Assembly (NCBI GenBank): GCA_905234495.1
Contig: CAJOHE010000006.1
Coordinates: forward strand, 51,942 to 115,941
DNA length: 64,000 nt
Reading direction: 5' to 3'
From: an uncultured Eubacterium sp.
Lineage (GTDB): Bacteria > Bacillota > Clostridia > Oscillospirales > Acutalibacteraceae
Part shown: positions 1 through 7,456 of the stretch, one piece after another
Layout of the letters: each line of letters starts with the position of its first letter
Numbering within the stretch: the first letter of the stretch is position 1
Made by a program: the position numbers and the translations under genes
Notes under the pieces: generated by a model
Database searches by the model: none
Told to the model about the DNA's origin: nothing
The model's input: only the letters and a program-made list of their open reading frames with translations

Positions 1-182
1 AAAATGTCAACGCCGCCGTAGCCTATGCCCTTTACAAACGAAACGGCGGTATTTATTTTGCTGAGCGGAAGCAGGTCGGTCGGTATCTGCGAATGGAAAA
101 AGACCACCCAGAGTATCGCAAGCCCCATAAGCTCAGACCTGTATTTTGAAAGGTAGTAATAAGCCGGCTTATCGTGTTTCAA
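1..182 (-). CDS. Acyltransferase family 3 protein, N-terminal fragment
   Basis: Partial gene running off the left edge; only about 60 N-terminal residues are present. The translation has KYRSELMGLAILWVVFFHS followed later by GYGGVDI, which is the start of the membrane acyltransferase-3 family (PF01757): conserved R-x-E before transmembrane helix 1, its end H-S, and the G-G-V-D-I at the start of helix 2. These enzymes move acetyl or other acyl groups to cell-surface sugars. The start is inferred to be TTG at 182, with AAGGGG about 9 bases upstream; no ATG fits. It is divergent from the asparagine T-box leader. Substrate unknown. Confidence 0.7.
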   Translation of the reverse strand, partial: MKHDKPAYYYLSKYRSELMGLAILWVVFFHSQIPTDLLPLSKINTAVSFVKGIGYGGVDI

Positions 183-258
183 GTGAATATCCCCTTAAAT
201 CAATATCTGTAAAAATTATAATATTCAACCCCTCAAAAGTCAACCGCCCACAAAACAC

Positions 259-287
259 TTGACAATAAATATATTCGGTTATATAAT
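259..287 (+). promoter_or_regulatory. Promoter of the asnS-asnA T-box transcript
   Basis: TTGACA at 259-264 and TATAAT at 282-287, separated by 17 bases: a consensus vegetative promoter that would start the leader near 294. Confidence 0.85.
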
Positions 288-293
288 AGTTGC

Positions 294-556
294 AACAAAA
301 GCGAAGACGGAGAAAAGTACTGCGAAAATGTACCTCAGCGAGTGCGGGACGGTGGAAGCCGCATGGCAACAGTCGCACGAAGAACACTTCCGAGCTGCAA
401 TCCGAAAGGCGAAGCCGAGTAAGTGCGCCGCATGCCAAGCGTTACTGTGGCAGGCTTTTAACGAAGCCGTAAGTGGCTCATTTGAGCAATATAGGTGGCA
501 CCACGGGTTACACAGTCACTCGTCCTATAGCAAGGGACGAATGACTGTTTTTTTCG
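294..556 (+). promoter_or_regulatory. T-box riboswitch, asparagine specifier
   Basis: The leader between promoter and asnS carries the T-box sequence AGGTGGCACCACGG (493-506), which pairs with the tRNA acceptor end, followed by a terminator hairpin. The likely specifier codon is AAC (Asn) at 383-385. It sits in a context, GAAG-AAC-ACTTCCGAG, that matches the second T-box of this window (GAA-TGG-ACTTCAGAG, position 5412). Uncharged tRNA-Asn should favour the antiterminator and turn on asnS and asnA. A reading frame of about 109 codons across this leader is not a gene. Confidence 0.9.
514..554 (+). terminator. T-box intrinsic terminator upstream of asnS
   Basis: Stem of 13 pairs (one mismatch) between bases beginning CAGTCACTCGTCC and ending GGACGAATGACTG, followed by seven T. 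It is the off-state hairpin of the asparagine T-box. Confidence 0.85.
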
Positions 557-584
557 TCCTAATTTTCAAAAAGGAGTGTATAAA

Positions 585-1961
585 ATGAAACACACTGACA
601 TCAAGGAAATCATTGAAAAGTCCGATTATCTCGGCAAAACGGTGACCGTTTGCGGCTGGGTAAGGACTGCGCGCGACAGCAAGAACGTTGCGTTTCTTGA
701 GCTCAACGACGGCAGCTGCCTCAACCATCTTCAGATAGTTATCGACAAGGCAAGGCTCACCGACGTTGACGTTGAGGCTACAAAGCTCGGCGCTTCGCTC
801 AAGGTAAGCGGCAAGGTTGTTCACAACGACCGCAACGACACAAACGAGATTGACGCGGAAGAAATCACCGTTTTAGGCATCTGCCCCGGCGACTATCCCC
901 TTCAGAAGAAATTCCAGAAGCTTGAAACGCTGCGCGAAATGCCACACATCAGAGTGAGAACGAACACCTTCAACGCCGTGTTCCGCGTTCGCTCGGTTAT
1001 GGCTGCGGCAATTCACAGGTTCTTCCAGGAGAGAGGATACGTTTATATCAACACGCCGCTCATCACGGGTTCCGACTGCGAGGGCGCGGGCGAGATGTTC
1101 CAGGTTACCACAATCGGCTACAGCAAGGACTACGACAGCGAAGAGGAATACTATGCAAACGACTTCTTCGGTCAGAAGACGGGGCTTTCGGTTTCAGGCC
1201 AGCTCGAGGGCGAAATCGCCGCTATGGGACTCGGCAAAATCTACACCTTCGGTCCGTCGTTCAGAGCCGAGAATTCCAACACTCAGCGCCACGTTGCCGA
1301 GTTCTGGCACGTTGAGCCCGAGATTGCTTTCTGCGAGCTTCCCGACCTCATCGAAATCGCTGAGGATATGATTAAATACATCGTGCGCGACTATATGGAA
1401 AAGTGCCCCGAAGAGCTCAAATTCTTCGAGCAGCGCTTTGAAAAGGGGCTCACCGAAAAGCTTCTCTCGGTTGTAAACAACGACTTCGCGGTTGTTGACT
1501 ACACCGACGCTATCGAGGAGCTCAAAAAGGCTGACGTCAAGTTTGAATTCCCCGTTGAGTGGGGCTGCGACTTACAGTCGGAGCACGAGAGATACATCAC
1601 CGAACAGGTTTACAAAAAGCCCGTATTCCTCATCAACTACCCGAAAGGCATCAAGTCCTTCTATATGAAGCAGAACGACGACGGCAAGACCGTTGCCGCT
1701 ACCGACCTTCTTGTTCCCGGCGTGGGCGAAATCATCGGCGGAAGCGAGAGAGAGGCGGACTACGACAAGCTCGTTGGGGCTATGAAGGACAGGGGTATGA
1801 AGCTCGACGATTACAGCGCATACCTTGACCTCAGAAAATACGGTTCCGTTCCCCATGCGGGATTCGGCCTCGGCTTCGAGAGAATTATCATGTACTGCAC
1901 GGGTATGGCAAACATCCGTGACGTCATCCTCTATCCGAGAACCGTCGGCAGTATCAGATAA
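585..1961 (+). CDS. asnS: Asparagine--tRNA ligase
   Basis: Class IIb aminoacyl-tRNA synthetase of 458 residues, the usual length, that charges tRNA-Asn in the cytoplasm. An N-terminal OB-fold anticodon-binding domain (GWVRTARDSKNVAFLELNDG, about residues 18-37) is followed by the catalytic core with motif 2 (FRAEN...RHVAEFWHVEPE) and motif 3 (GFGLGFERIIMYCTG near the C-terminus). The ATG at 585 is chosen because AAGGAG lies 8 bases upstream; a GTG at 576 falls inside that ribosome site. The Asn specifier in the T-box, and asnA 12 bases downstream, support asparagine rather than aspartate specificity. It is expected to be induced by asparagine shortage. Confidence 0.97.
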   Translation: MKHTDIKEIIEKSDYLGKTVTVCGWVRTARDSKNVAFLELNDGSCLNHLQIVIDKARLTDVDVEATKLGASLKVSGKVVHNDRNDTNEIDAEEITVLGICPGDYPLQKKFQKLETLREMPHIRVRTNTFNAVFRVRSVMAAAIHRFFQERGYVYINTPLITGSDCEGAGEMFQVTTIGYSKDYDSEEEYYANDFFGQKTGLSVSGQLEGEIAAMGLGKIYTFGPSFRAENSNTQRHVAEFWHVEPEIAFCELPDLIEIAEDMIKYIVRDYMEKCPEELKFFEQRFEKGLTEKLLSVVNNDFAVVDYTDAIEELKKADVKFEFPVEWGCDLQSEHERYITEQVYKKPVFLINYPKGIKSFYMKQNDDGKTVAATDLLVPGVGEIIGGSEREADYDKLVGAMKDRGMKLDDYSAYLDLRKYGSVPHAGFGLGFERIIMYCTGMANIRDVILYPRTVGSIR

Positions 1962-1973
1962 GGGGGTTTTTGT

Positions 1974-2972
1974 ATGATTTATCCTGAAGGCTACAGCACG
2001 TCATTATCCCAGCGCGACACTCAGAAGGCTATCAAGGTTGTAAAGGACACGTTTCAGGTTGCGCTTTCAAAGGCGCTCAACCTTGACCGTGTGACCGCGC
2101 CCCTTATGGTTACGAAGGCAAGCGGCATTAACGACGACCTCAACGGCGTTGAACGCAAGGTACATTTCACGATGATGAACGTTGACGGCGAGGCTGAAAT
2201 CGTGCAGAGCCTCGCAAAGTGGAAGAGGCTTGCGCTCTACCGCTACGGCTACGGCGCCGACGAGGGCATCTACACCGATATGAACGCGGTAAGACGCGAC
2301 GACGAAACCGACAACCTTCACTCTATGTTCGTTGACCAGTGGGACTGGTGCCGCGTGATTACGAAGGAAGAGAGAAACGTTGAATTTCTCAAGAGCATCG
2401 TTGAAAAAATCGTTGCTGCGATTTACGAGACAAACGAGGCTGTAAAGGCAAAATACCCCGTGCTGAGCTACGAGATGTGCAAGGACGTTTTCTTCATCAC
2501 GACGCAGGAACTCGAGGATATGTATCCCGACCTCACGCCGAAAGAAAGGGAAAACGAAATCACAAAAGAGCACAAGACGGTCTTTCTTATGCAGATAGGC
2601 GGCAAGCTCAGAAGCGGCGAAAAGCACGACGGCAGAGCCCCCGACTACGACGACTGGGCGCTGAACGGCGACATCTTCGTGTGGAACGATTTGCTCGGCT
2701 GCGCGTATGAGCTCAGCTCAATGGGCATCCGCGTTGACGCCGAGAGTCTTCACCGTCAGCTTGCAGAGGAAGGCGTACTTGAAAGAGAGCAGTTTGACTT
2801 TCACAAAAAAATACTCGACGGCACCCTTCCCCTCACAATAGGCGGCGGAATCGGCCAGTCGAGACTGTGTATGCTGCTTTTGCAGAAGGCGCACATCGGC
2901 GAGGTGCAGTGTTCCGTATGGTCGGACGAAATGCGCGAGGAATGCAAAAAGCACAACATTATACTGTTATAA
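1974..2972 (+). CDS. asnA: Aspartate--ammonia ligase (asparagine synthetase A)
   Basis: 332-residue AsnA, which makes asparagine from aspartate, ammonia and ATP. It is unrelated to glutamine-dependent AsnB and shares the class II synthetase fold. Family signatures seen: SQRDTQKAIKVVKDTF at the N-terminus, DDLNGVERKVHF, AKWKRLAL, HSMFVDQWDWCRVI, and GGGIGQSRLCMLLL near the end. It starts 12 bases after asnS with an AAGGGGG ribosome site and shares its T-box transcript, so one leader sensing tRNA-Asn would control both supply of asparagine and its charging. The operon ends at a hairpin at 2978-3010. Confidence 0.97.
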   Translation: MIYPEGYSTSLSQRDTQKAIKVVKDTFQVALSKALNLDRVTAPLMVTKASGINDDLNGVERKVHFTMMNVDGEAEIVQSLAKWKRLALYRYGYGADEGIYTDMNAVRRDDETDNLHSMFVDQWDWCRVITKEERNVEFLKSIVEKIVAAIYETNEAVKAKYPVLSYEMCKDVFFITTQELEDMYPDLTPKERENEITKEHKTVFLMQIGGKLRSGEKHDGRAPDYDDWALNGDIFVWNDLLGCAYELSSMGIRVDAESLHRQLAEEGVLEREQFDFHKKILDGTLPLTIGGGIGQSRLCMLLLQKAHIGEVQCSVWSDEMREECKKHNIILL

Positions 2973-2977
2973 AAATT

Positions 2978-3010
2978 AAGAGTTGTCTCTGACGAGGCAA
3001 CTCTTTTTTG
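2978..3010 (+). terminator. Intrinsic terminator of asnS-asnA
   Basis: Twelve-base stem AAGAGTTGTCTC / GAGGCAACTCTT (one G-U pair) and a run of T. It abuts the stop codon of nadC on the other strand and may stop both convergent transcripts. Confidence 0.85.
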
Positions 3011-3850
3011 TTAGTCAATAGGTTTTAAGTTTTTCAGGCTGACGTCCATTATCGGGGCGGAATGAGTGAGCGCGCCGCAGGAAACGTAGTCAACGCCGAT
3101 TTCGGCAATCTCTTTGAGCCTTGCCTTTGTGACGTTACCCGAGCACTCGGTTTCCGCCCTGCCGTCAATCAGCTCAACGGCTTTTCTCATCGTTTCGTTG
3201 TCCATATTGTCGAGCATAATGATGTCCGCGCCCGCTTCAACGGCTTCCTTAACCTGTTCAAGCGTTTCGGTTTCAATCTCAATTTTTCTGACAAACGGGG
3301 CGTAATCCTTCGCAAGCTCAATCGCCTTTGTAATTGAACCCGCCGCGCCGATGTGGTTGTCCTTGAGAAGAACGCCGTCGGAAAGATTGTATCTGTGGTT
3401 GGTAGCGCCGCCCACGGTTACTGCATATTTTTCAAACGGTCTCATATTCGGGGTGGTCTTTCTCGTGTCGAGAAGCTTTGTTTTATAGCCCTTGAGCTCG
3501 TCGCTGAACTCCTTGGTAATCGTTGCGATACCGCTCATTCTCTGCAGATAGTTGAGCGCGGTTCTCTCGCCCGAAAGTATGCACTTGATGTCGCCGTAAA
3601 TCACGCCGAGAAGGTCGCCCTTCTTAACGCTGTCGCCGTCCTTGAAATTTGCCTCAAAGCGGCTCGTTTCGTCGAGAAGCTCGAAGGTGCGCCTGAATAT
3701 GTCAAGACCGCAGACAATGCCGTCCTGCTTGCAGATGAGCTGAGCCGAACCCTGCCTGTCCTCGGGCATAACGGCGTTTGCCGAAACGTCTTCCGACGTT
3801 ATGTCTTCCCGAAGAGTATTCCATATATATCGGTCAACATTAACCTTCAT
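3011..3850 (-). CDS. nadC: Nicotinate-nucleotide pyrophosphorylase (carboxylating)
   Basis: Quinolinate phosphoribosyltransferase of 279 residues (family about 280). It makes nicotinate mononucleotide from quinolinate and PRPP in de novo NAD synthesis. Visible signatures: LREDITSEDVSANAV near the N-terminus, SGERTALNYLQRMSGIAT, DTRKTTPNMRPFEKYAVTVGGATNHR split over the PRPP/quinolinate site, DNHI, and IMLDNMD. The ATG at 3850 overlaps the end of nadB by 11 bases, which suggests translational coupling; an ATG at 3868 with AAAGGA upstream is an alternative. Both genes form a two-gene NAD operon. No nadA (quinolinate synthase) is adjacent, so it must lie elsewhere or quinolinate comes another way. 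Confidence 0.93.
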   Translation of the reverse strand: MKVNVDRYIWNTLREDITSEDVSANAVMPEDRQGSAQLICKQDGIVCGLDIFRRTFELLDETSRFEANFKDGDSVKKGDLLGVIYGDIKCILSGERTALNYLQRMSGIATITKEFSDELKGYKTKLLDTRKTTPNMRPFEKYAVTVGGATNHRYNLSDGVLLKDNHIGAAGSITKAIELAKDYAPFVRKIEIETETLEQVKEAVEAGADIIMLDNMDNETMRKAVELIDGRAETECSGNVTKARLKEIAEIGVDYVSCGALTHSAPIMDVSLKNLKPID

Positions 3851-5171
3851 CGTTACACCATTTATCATAAAACTCAGGGTCCTTTCCTTTGATATCTTCC
3901 ATAATAATGTGCTTGAATTTCTTTTTGATTTCCTCGCTTGAGGGGTATGAGGCAAGGTCGATTTCGGGAAGGTCAACAACCTTTTCCTCATTGTCCGCCG
4001 AAATCACACCCGCCGCCCTCTTTGCAAACACAAGGCTTTCGAGAAGCGAATTTGAGGCAAGTCTGTTTTTACCGTGAACGCCCGTGCAGGCGGTCTCGCC
4101 GACTGCGAAAAGGTGTTTCATCGAGGTCTGCCCGTTGATGTCGGTCTTGACGCCGCCCATCATATAATGCTGCGCAGGGGTTACGGGAACTCTGTCCTTT
4201 GTGATATCGTATCCCTCCGCCATACATTCCTCAAATATGTTCGGAAATCTCTCGGCAGCCTCTTCGCTTGTCATTGTGGGAAGCGTGAGATAGACGTGGT
4301 CGGTACCGAACTTGTTCATTTCCTCAACGATTGCGTTTGTCACAACGTCCCTCGGCTGAAGCTCGTCGGTAAACCTCTCGCCGTTTTCGTTGAGAAGAAT
4401 CGCGCCCTCGCCCCTGACGCTCTCGCTGATGAGAAAACGCCTGCCCTTCTTTTTGCTGTAAAGGGTTGTGGGGTGAATCTGAATATAGTTCATATCCTTG
4501 AGCTCGATGCCGTGGATGAGGGAAAGGGCAAACGCGTCGCCCGTGATATGGGGATAGTTTGTTGAGTTGAGGAACAGACCGCCGATGCCGCCTGTTGCAA
4601 GAACGATATCCTTTGCAAGGATTGCGCCCATTTCGCCGTATTCGTCCTCGCAGACGATGCCCTGACAGACGTTGTCCTTTTCAACGAGGTCAATCATCGT
4701 GGTCTGGGTTACGAGGGTGATGTTTTCCCTCTGCATAGCGATTGAAAGAAGAGCGTCGGTAATTTCCTTGCCCGTCTCGTCCTTGTGGTGAAGGATTCTG
4801 TTGCGGCGGTGCGCGCCTTCCCTCGTGTAGTCAAACTGACCGCCGCCGTCGGTATCAAACTTAACGCCGAGGTCGACGAGGGCTGAGATAACCTCGGTCG
4901 ACGACTCAATCATAACCTTGACGGACTCGGGGTCGTTTTCGTAATGCCCTGCCTTCATCGTGTCCTCAAAGTAGCAGTTGAAATCGTCAACGCTTTTGAG
5001 AACGCAGACGCCGCCCTGGGCAAGATAGGAATCGCAGTCCTTTAAATTTTCCTTTGTAATCACCAGAACGTCCTTGTCGGGCGAAATGCAGAGAGCGGCA
5101 AAAAGTCCCGCCACACCGCTGCCGACTATGACGACGTCGGTTTTTATATAGTCTTTTACATTCATAGACAT
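3840..5171 (-). CDS. nadB: L-aspartate oxidase
   Basis: FAD-dependent L-aspartate oxidase of 443 residues, first enzyme of de novo NAD synthesis (aspartate to iminoaspartate). It has the N-terminal dinucleotide-binding motif VVIVGSGVAGLFAAL (residues 13-27), the substrate-loop region SYLAQGGVCV, the flavin region GGIGGLF, the HPTTLY segment, RGEGAILLNENGERF, and the C-terminal GVHGKNRLASNSLLESLVF. It lacks most of the C-terminal helical extension of the about 540-residue E. coli enzyme, as is common in Clostridia. The ATG at 5171 has GAGGAG about 11 bases upstream. It is translated into nadC. A consensus promoter overlapped by an inverted repeat lies just upstream. Confidence 0.93.
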   Translation of the reverse strand: MSMNVKDYIKTDVVIVGSGVAGLFAALCISPDKDVLVITKENLKDCDSYLAQGGVCVLKSVDDFNCYFEDTMKAGHYENDPESVKVMIESSTEVISALVDLGVKFDTDGGGQFDYTREGAHRRNRILHHKDETGKEITDALLSIAMQRENITLVTQTTMIDLVEKDNVCQGIVCEDEYGEMGAILAKDIVLATGGIGGLFLNSTNYPHITGDAFALSLIHGIELKDMNYIQIHPTTLYSKKKGRRFLISESVRGEGAILLNENGERFTDELQPRDVVTNAIVEEMNKFGTDHVYLTLPTMTSEEAAERFPNIFEECMAEGYDITKDRVPVTPAQHYMMGGVKTDINGQTSMKHLFAVGETACTGVHGKNRLASNSLLESLVFAKRAAGVISADNEEKVVDLPEIDLASYPSSEEIKKKFKHIIMEDIKGKDPEFYDKWCNDEG

Positions 5172-5212
5172 TAAGCAAATTCTCCTCGCAGGTAAATGCT
5201 TATATTTCTTTT

Positions 5213-5254
5213 AATATATAATTAATCCGGCTCATTGTCAAGTCGATAGACAAT
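5213..5254 (-). promoter_or_regulatory. nadB-nadC promoter with overlapping inverted repeat (operator candidate)
   Basis: On the minus strand TTGACA (5241-5236) and TATATT (5218-5213) are 17 bases apart. A perfect inverted repeat ATTGTC-N9-GACAAT (5234-5254) covers the -35 box. That placement suits a repressor, plausibly an NAD or niacin-responsive one such as NiaR, but the protein is not identified and no regulator gene is adjacent. Confidence 0.65.
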
Positions 5255-5287
5255 TTAAAGCGGATTTTTTCATTTTCAAAAAAAGTG

Positions 5288-5316
5288 TTGACAAATTTTT
5301 TTGTCGGGTTTATAAT
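5288..5316 (+). promoter_or_regulatory. Promoter of the trpB T-box transcript
   Basis: TTGACA (5288-5293), 17-base spacer, TATAAT (5311-5316). Confidence 0.85.
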
Positions 5317-5321
5317 GGCTT

Positions 5322-5597
5322 CAAACCGAAGATGAAGAGTAAGTAAAGTTGCTTCACCTTTTTTCAGAGAGCCGCTGACGGTGGGAATGCGGCATAAGGC
5401 AGTAATTTGAATGGACTTCAGAGGGCGAGCGGAAAGGGCAACCGAGTATGCGAGTCGGAGAAAACACTCCGTTATCAAGAGTTAGCATATGTCAGTATGT
5501 ACAGAGTGGGTGTGTGTAACAGCACATCAAGCCGGGTGGCAACGCAGGATTTTTACAGTCTTGTCCCAGCATTAGCGTGGGACGGGGCTTTTTTTAT
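5322..5597 (+). promoter_or_regulatory. T-box riboswitch, tryptophan specifier
   Basis: Leader of about 275 bases between promoter and trpB. It has a T-box sequence GGGTGGCAACGCAGG (5534-5548) and a terminator. The specifier is read as TGG (Trp) at 5412-5414, in the context AGTAATTTGAA-TGG-ACTTCAGAG, which contains the conserved AGTA and GAA positions of a specifier loop. Uncharged tRNA-Trp should switch on the downstream trpB. The T-box deviates from the common form (CAACGC where ACCGCG is usual). Confidence 0.88.
5557..5595 (+). terminator. T-box intrinsic terminator upstream of trpB
   Basis: Twelve-pair stem AGTCTTGTCCCA / TGGGACGGGGCT (several G-U pairs) with a run of seven T; off-state hairpin of the tryptophan leader. 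Confidence 0.8.
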
Positions 5598-5650
5598 TGC
5601 CTATGTCCCGAATGACATACGAAAAATAAAATCGAAAGGAGAAAAAAGTT

Positions 5651-7024
5651 ATGTCAGAAGAAAAGAAAATCCCGTACAAAATTTACCTTGAAGAGTCGGA
5701 GATGCCGCAGAAATGGTATAATGTCCGTGCCGATATGAAGAATAAGCCGGCACCGCTTCTCAATCCCGGAACACACGAGCCTATGACAGCCGCAGAGCTT
5801 GAAGGCGTTTTTTGTCAGGAACTCGTTGCACAGGAACTTGACAACGAAAACCCGTATATCGATATCCCTCAGGAAATCAGGGACTTCTACAAGATGTACC
5901 GTCCGTCACCCCTCGTTCGCGCTTACTGCCTTGAGGAAAAGCTCGGCACCCCCGCGAAGATTTACTACAAGTTTGAGGGTAACAACACAAGCGGAAGCCA
6001 CAAGCTCAATTCCGCTATTGCTCAGGCTTACTACGCTAAGAAGCAGGGCTTAAAGGGCGTTACAACCGAGACAGGTGCAGGCCAGTGGGGCACGGCTCTT
6101 TCAATGGCTTGTTCATACTTTGACCTTGACTGTAAGGTATTTATGGTTAAAGTTTCATACGAGCAGAAGCCTTTCAGACGCGAGGTTATGAGGGTTTACG
6201 GCGCAGACGTAACACCTTCACCGTCAGAGACAACGGACGTTGGTAAGGCAATCCTTGCAGCTCATCCCGGCACAACCGGAAGCCTCGGCTGCGCTATTTC
6301 AGAGGCTGTTGAGGTTGCAGTCAAGAACCCGGGTTACCGCTACGTTCTCGGCTCAGTTCTCAATCAGGTACTTCTTCATCAGTCAGTTATCGGTCTTGAG
6401 ACCAAGGCTGCTCTTGACAAGTACAACATCAAGCCCGACGTTATCATCGGCTGCGCAGGCGGCGGTTCAAACCTCGGCGGTCTTATCGCACCTTTCATGG
6501 GCGAAAAGCTTCGCGGCGAGGCTGACTACAGAATCATCGCTGTTGAGCCCGCTTCATGCCCGAGCTTCACAAGAGGCGTATACGCATACGACTTCTGCGA
6601 CACCGGTATGGTTTGCCCTCTTTCAAAGATGTATACTCTCGGCAGCGACTTCATTCCGTCAGCCAACCACGCAGGCGGTCTGAGATATCACGGTATGAGC
6701 CCCGTTCTTTCACAGCTTTACGATGACGGCCTTATGGAAGCTGTATCCGTTGAGCAGACAAAGGTATTCGAGGCTGCAGAGCAGTTTGCAAGGGTTGAGG
6801 GTATCCTTCCCGCACCCGAAAGCTCACATGCTATCCGCGTTGCTATCGACGAGGCTCTCAAGTGCAAGGAGACAGGCGAAGAAAAGACAATCGTATTCGG
6901 TCTCACAGGCACGGGCTACTTCGATATGGTTGCTTACGAGAAGTTCCACGACGGTCAGATGAACGACTACATCCCGACTGATGAGGAACTTGCAGAGTAC
7001 AGAAAGCACCTTCCGCAGGTATAA
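5651..7024 (+). CDS. trpB: Tryptophan synthase beta chain, stand-alone TrpB2 type
   Basis: 457-residue PLP enzyme joining indole and serine. It is of the longer TrpB2 class: N-terminal extension with PYKIYLEESEMPQKWYNV, then RPSPLVRAYCLEEKLG. The PLP lysine lies in GNNTSGSHKLNSA (about residues 110-122), the phosphate-binding loop is GCAGGGSNLGG, and GAGQWG is also present. AAAGGAGAA lies just upstream of ATG 5651. There is no trpA or other trp gene beside it; TrpB2 copies outside trp operons are thought to salvage free indole. The tryptophan T-box in front supports the substrate assignment and predicts induction when charged tRNA-Trp is low. Confidence 0.95.
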   Translation: MSEEKKIPYKIYLEESEMPQKWYNVRADMKNKPAPLLNPGTHEPMTAAELEGVFCQELVAQELDNENPYIDIPQEIRDFYKMYRPSPLVRAYCLEEKLGTPAKIYYKFEGNNTSGSHKLNSAIAQAYYAKKQGLKGVTTETGAGQWGTALSMACSYFDLDCKVFMVKVSYEQKPFRREVMRVYGADVTPSPSETTDVGKAILAAHPGTTGSLGCAISEAVEVAVKNPGYRYVLGSVLNQVLLHQSVIGLETKAALDKYNIKPDVIIGCAGGGSNLGGLIAPFMGEKLRGEADYRIIAVEPASCPSFTRGVYAYDFCDTGMVCPLSKMYTLGSDFIPSANHAGGLRYHGMSPVLSQLYDDGLMEAVSVEQTKVFEAAEQFARVEGILPAPESSHAIRVAIDEALKCKETGEEKTIVFGLTGTGYFDMVAYEKFHDGQMNDYIPTDEELAEYRKHLPQV

Positions 7025-7033
7025 CGGCAATAT

Positions 7034-7064
7034 AAAAAAGGCGTTCCGAACGGAACGCCTTTTT
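7034..7064 (+). terminator. Intrinsic terminator of trpB
   Basis: Stem AAAAAGGCGTTCC / GGAACGCCTTTTT with loop GAAC, directly after trpB. It is followed by GAATTCGGAATTCGGAATT, a short motif that also begins the palindromic repeats at 10495 and 12404. Confidence 0.85.
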
Positions 7065-7100
7065 AATTCGGAATTCGGAATTATATTTCACAAAAAAATC

Positions 7101-7128
7101 TTGACAAATGATAATGATATGATATAAT
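7101..7128 (+). promoter_or_regulatory. Promoter of tRNA-Val
   Basis: TTGACA (7101-7106), 16-base spacer, TATAAT (7123-7128), 13 bases before the tRNA. Confidence 0.8.
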
Positions 7129-7141
7129 TAATATCGCTGAC

Positions 7142-7217
7142 GGGAGCATAGCTCAGCTGGGAGAGCATCTGCCTTACAAGCAGAGGGTCACAGGTTCGAG
7201 CCCTGTTGTTCCCACCA
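7142..7217 (+). tRNA. tRNA-Val (anticodon TAC)
   Basis: 76 bases with encoded CCA. The acceptor arm GGGAGCA pairs with TGTTCCC; the D arm is GCTCAGCTGGGAGAGC; anticodon stem-loop TCTGC-CTTACAA-GCAGA gives anticodon TAC; the T arm is CAGGTTCGAGCCCTG. It is followed directly by a terminator. The last 20 bases plus the terminator are duplicated 187 bases downstream. Confidence 0.97.
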
Positions 7218-7258
7218 AAGAAACCTGAAATCCTTTTGGATTTTGGGTTTCTTTTTTT
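7218..7258 (+). terminator. Intrinsic terminator of tRNA-Val
   Basis: Hairpin AAAGAAACCTGAAATCC / GGATTTTGGGTTTCTTT followed by T7, directly after the CCA end. Confidence 0.85.
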
Positions 7259-7384
7259 GATTAAGGGTTCGAACCGACAAGACAACAGCGGATACTTGTA
7301 CCGCTGTTGAGAGGAGAAACATATGTAGCAGTCATTAGCAAAAGCTACTGCATTTTGCTCCGACTGCGGAATGTGTTTTGACGA

Positions 7385-7445
7385 GAGCCCTGTTGTTCCC
7401 ACCAAAGAAACCTGAAATCCTTTTGGATTTTGGGTTTCTTTTTTT
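7385..7445 (+). repeat. Exact 61-bp duplicate of the tRNA-Val 3' end plus its terminator
   Basis: Bases 7385-7445 are identical to 7198-7258: the last 20 bases of the tRNA including CCA and the whole terminator. The 126 bases between the copies (7259-7384) hold no gene. They contain a T-arm-like palindrome GGTTCGAACC (7266-7275) and a perfect 9-bp stem CAACAGCGG / CCGCTGTTG (7283-7309). A direct repeat of a tRNA 3' end is what an integrase attachment site leaves; this could be the scar of a lost element, or a local duplication. The distal copy lies 11 bases past the plsY stop and could also end plsY transcription. Confidence 0.85.
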
Positions 7446-7456
7446 ATTTTCCTTTT

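Noticed and set aside
259..588. Plus-strand reading frame of 109 codons before asnS
   Set aside because: It spans the promoter and T-box leader; its start lies in the -35 box.
2067..2627. Long minus-strand reading frame (186 codons) inside asnA
   Set aside because: Shadow of asnA caused by its codon use; no ribosome site and no family resemblance.
5407..5691. Plus-strand reading frame of 94 codons before trpB
   Set aside because: It runs through the tryptophan T-box and terminator and into trpB in another frame.
7088..7405. Minus-strand reading frame of 105 codons ending in a RARTCDPLLVRQMLSQLSYAP-like string
   Set aside because: It is the antisense of tRNA-Val and its duplicated end, a well-known false gene type; no ribosome site or codon bias.
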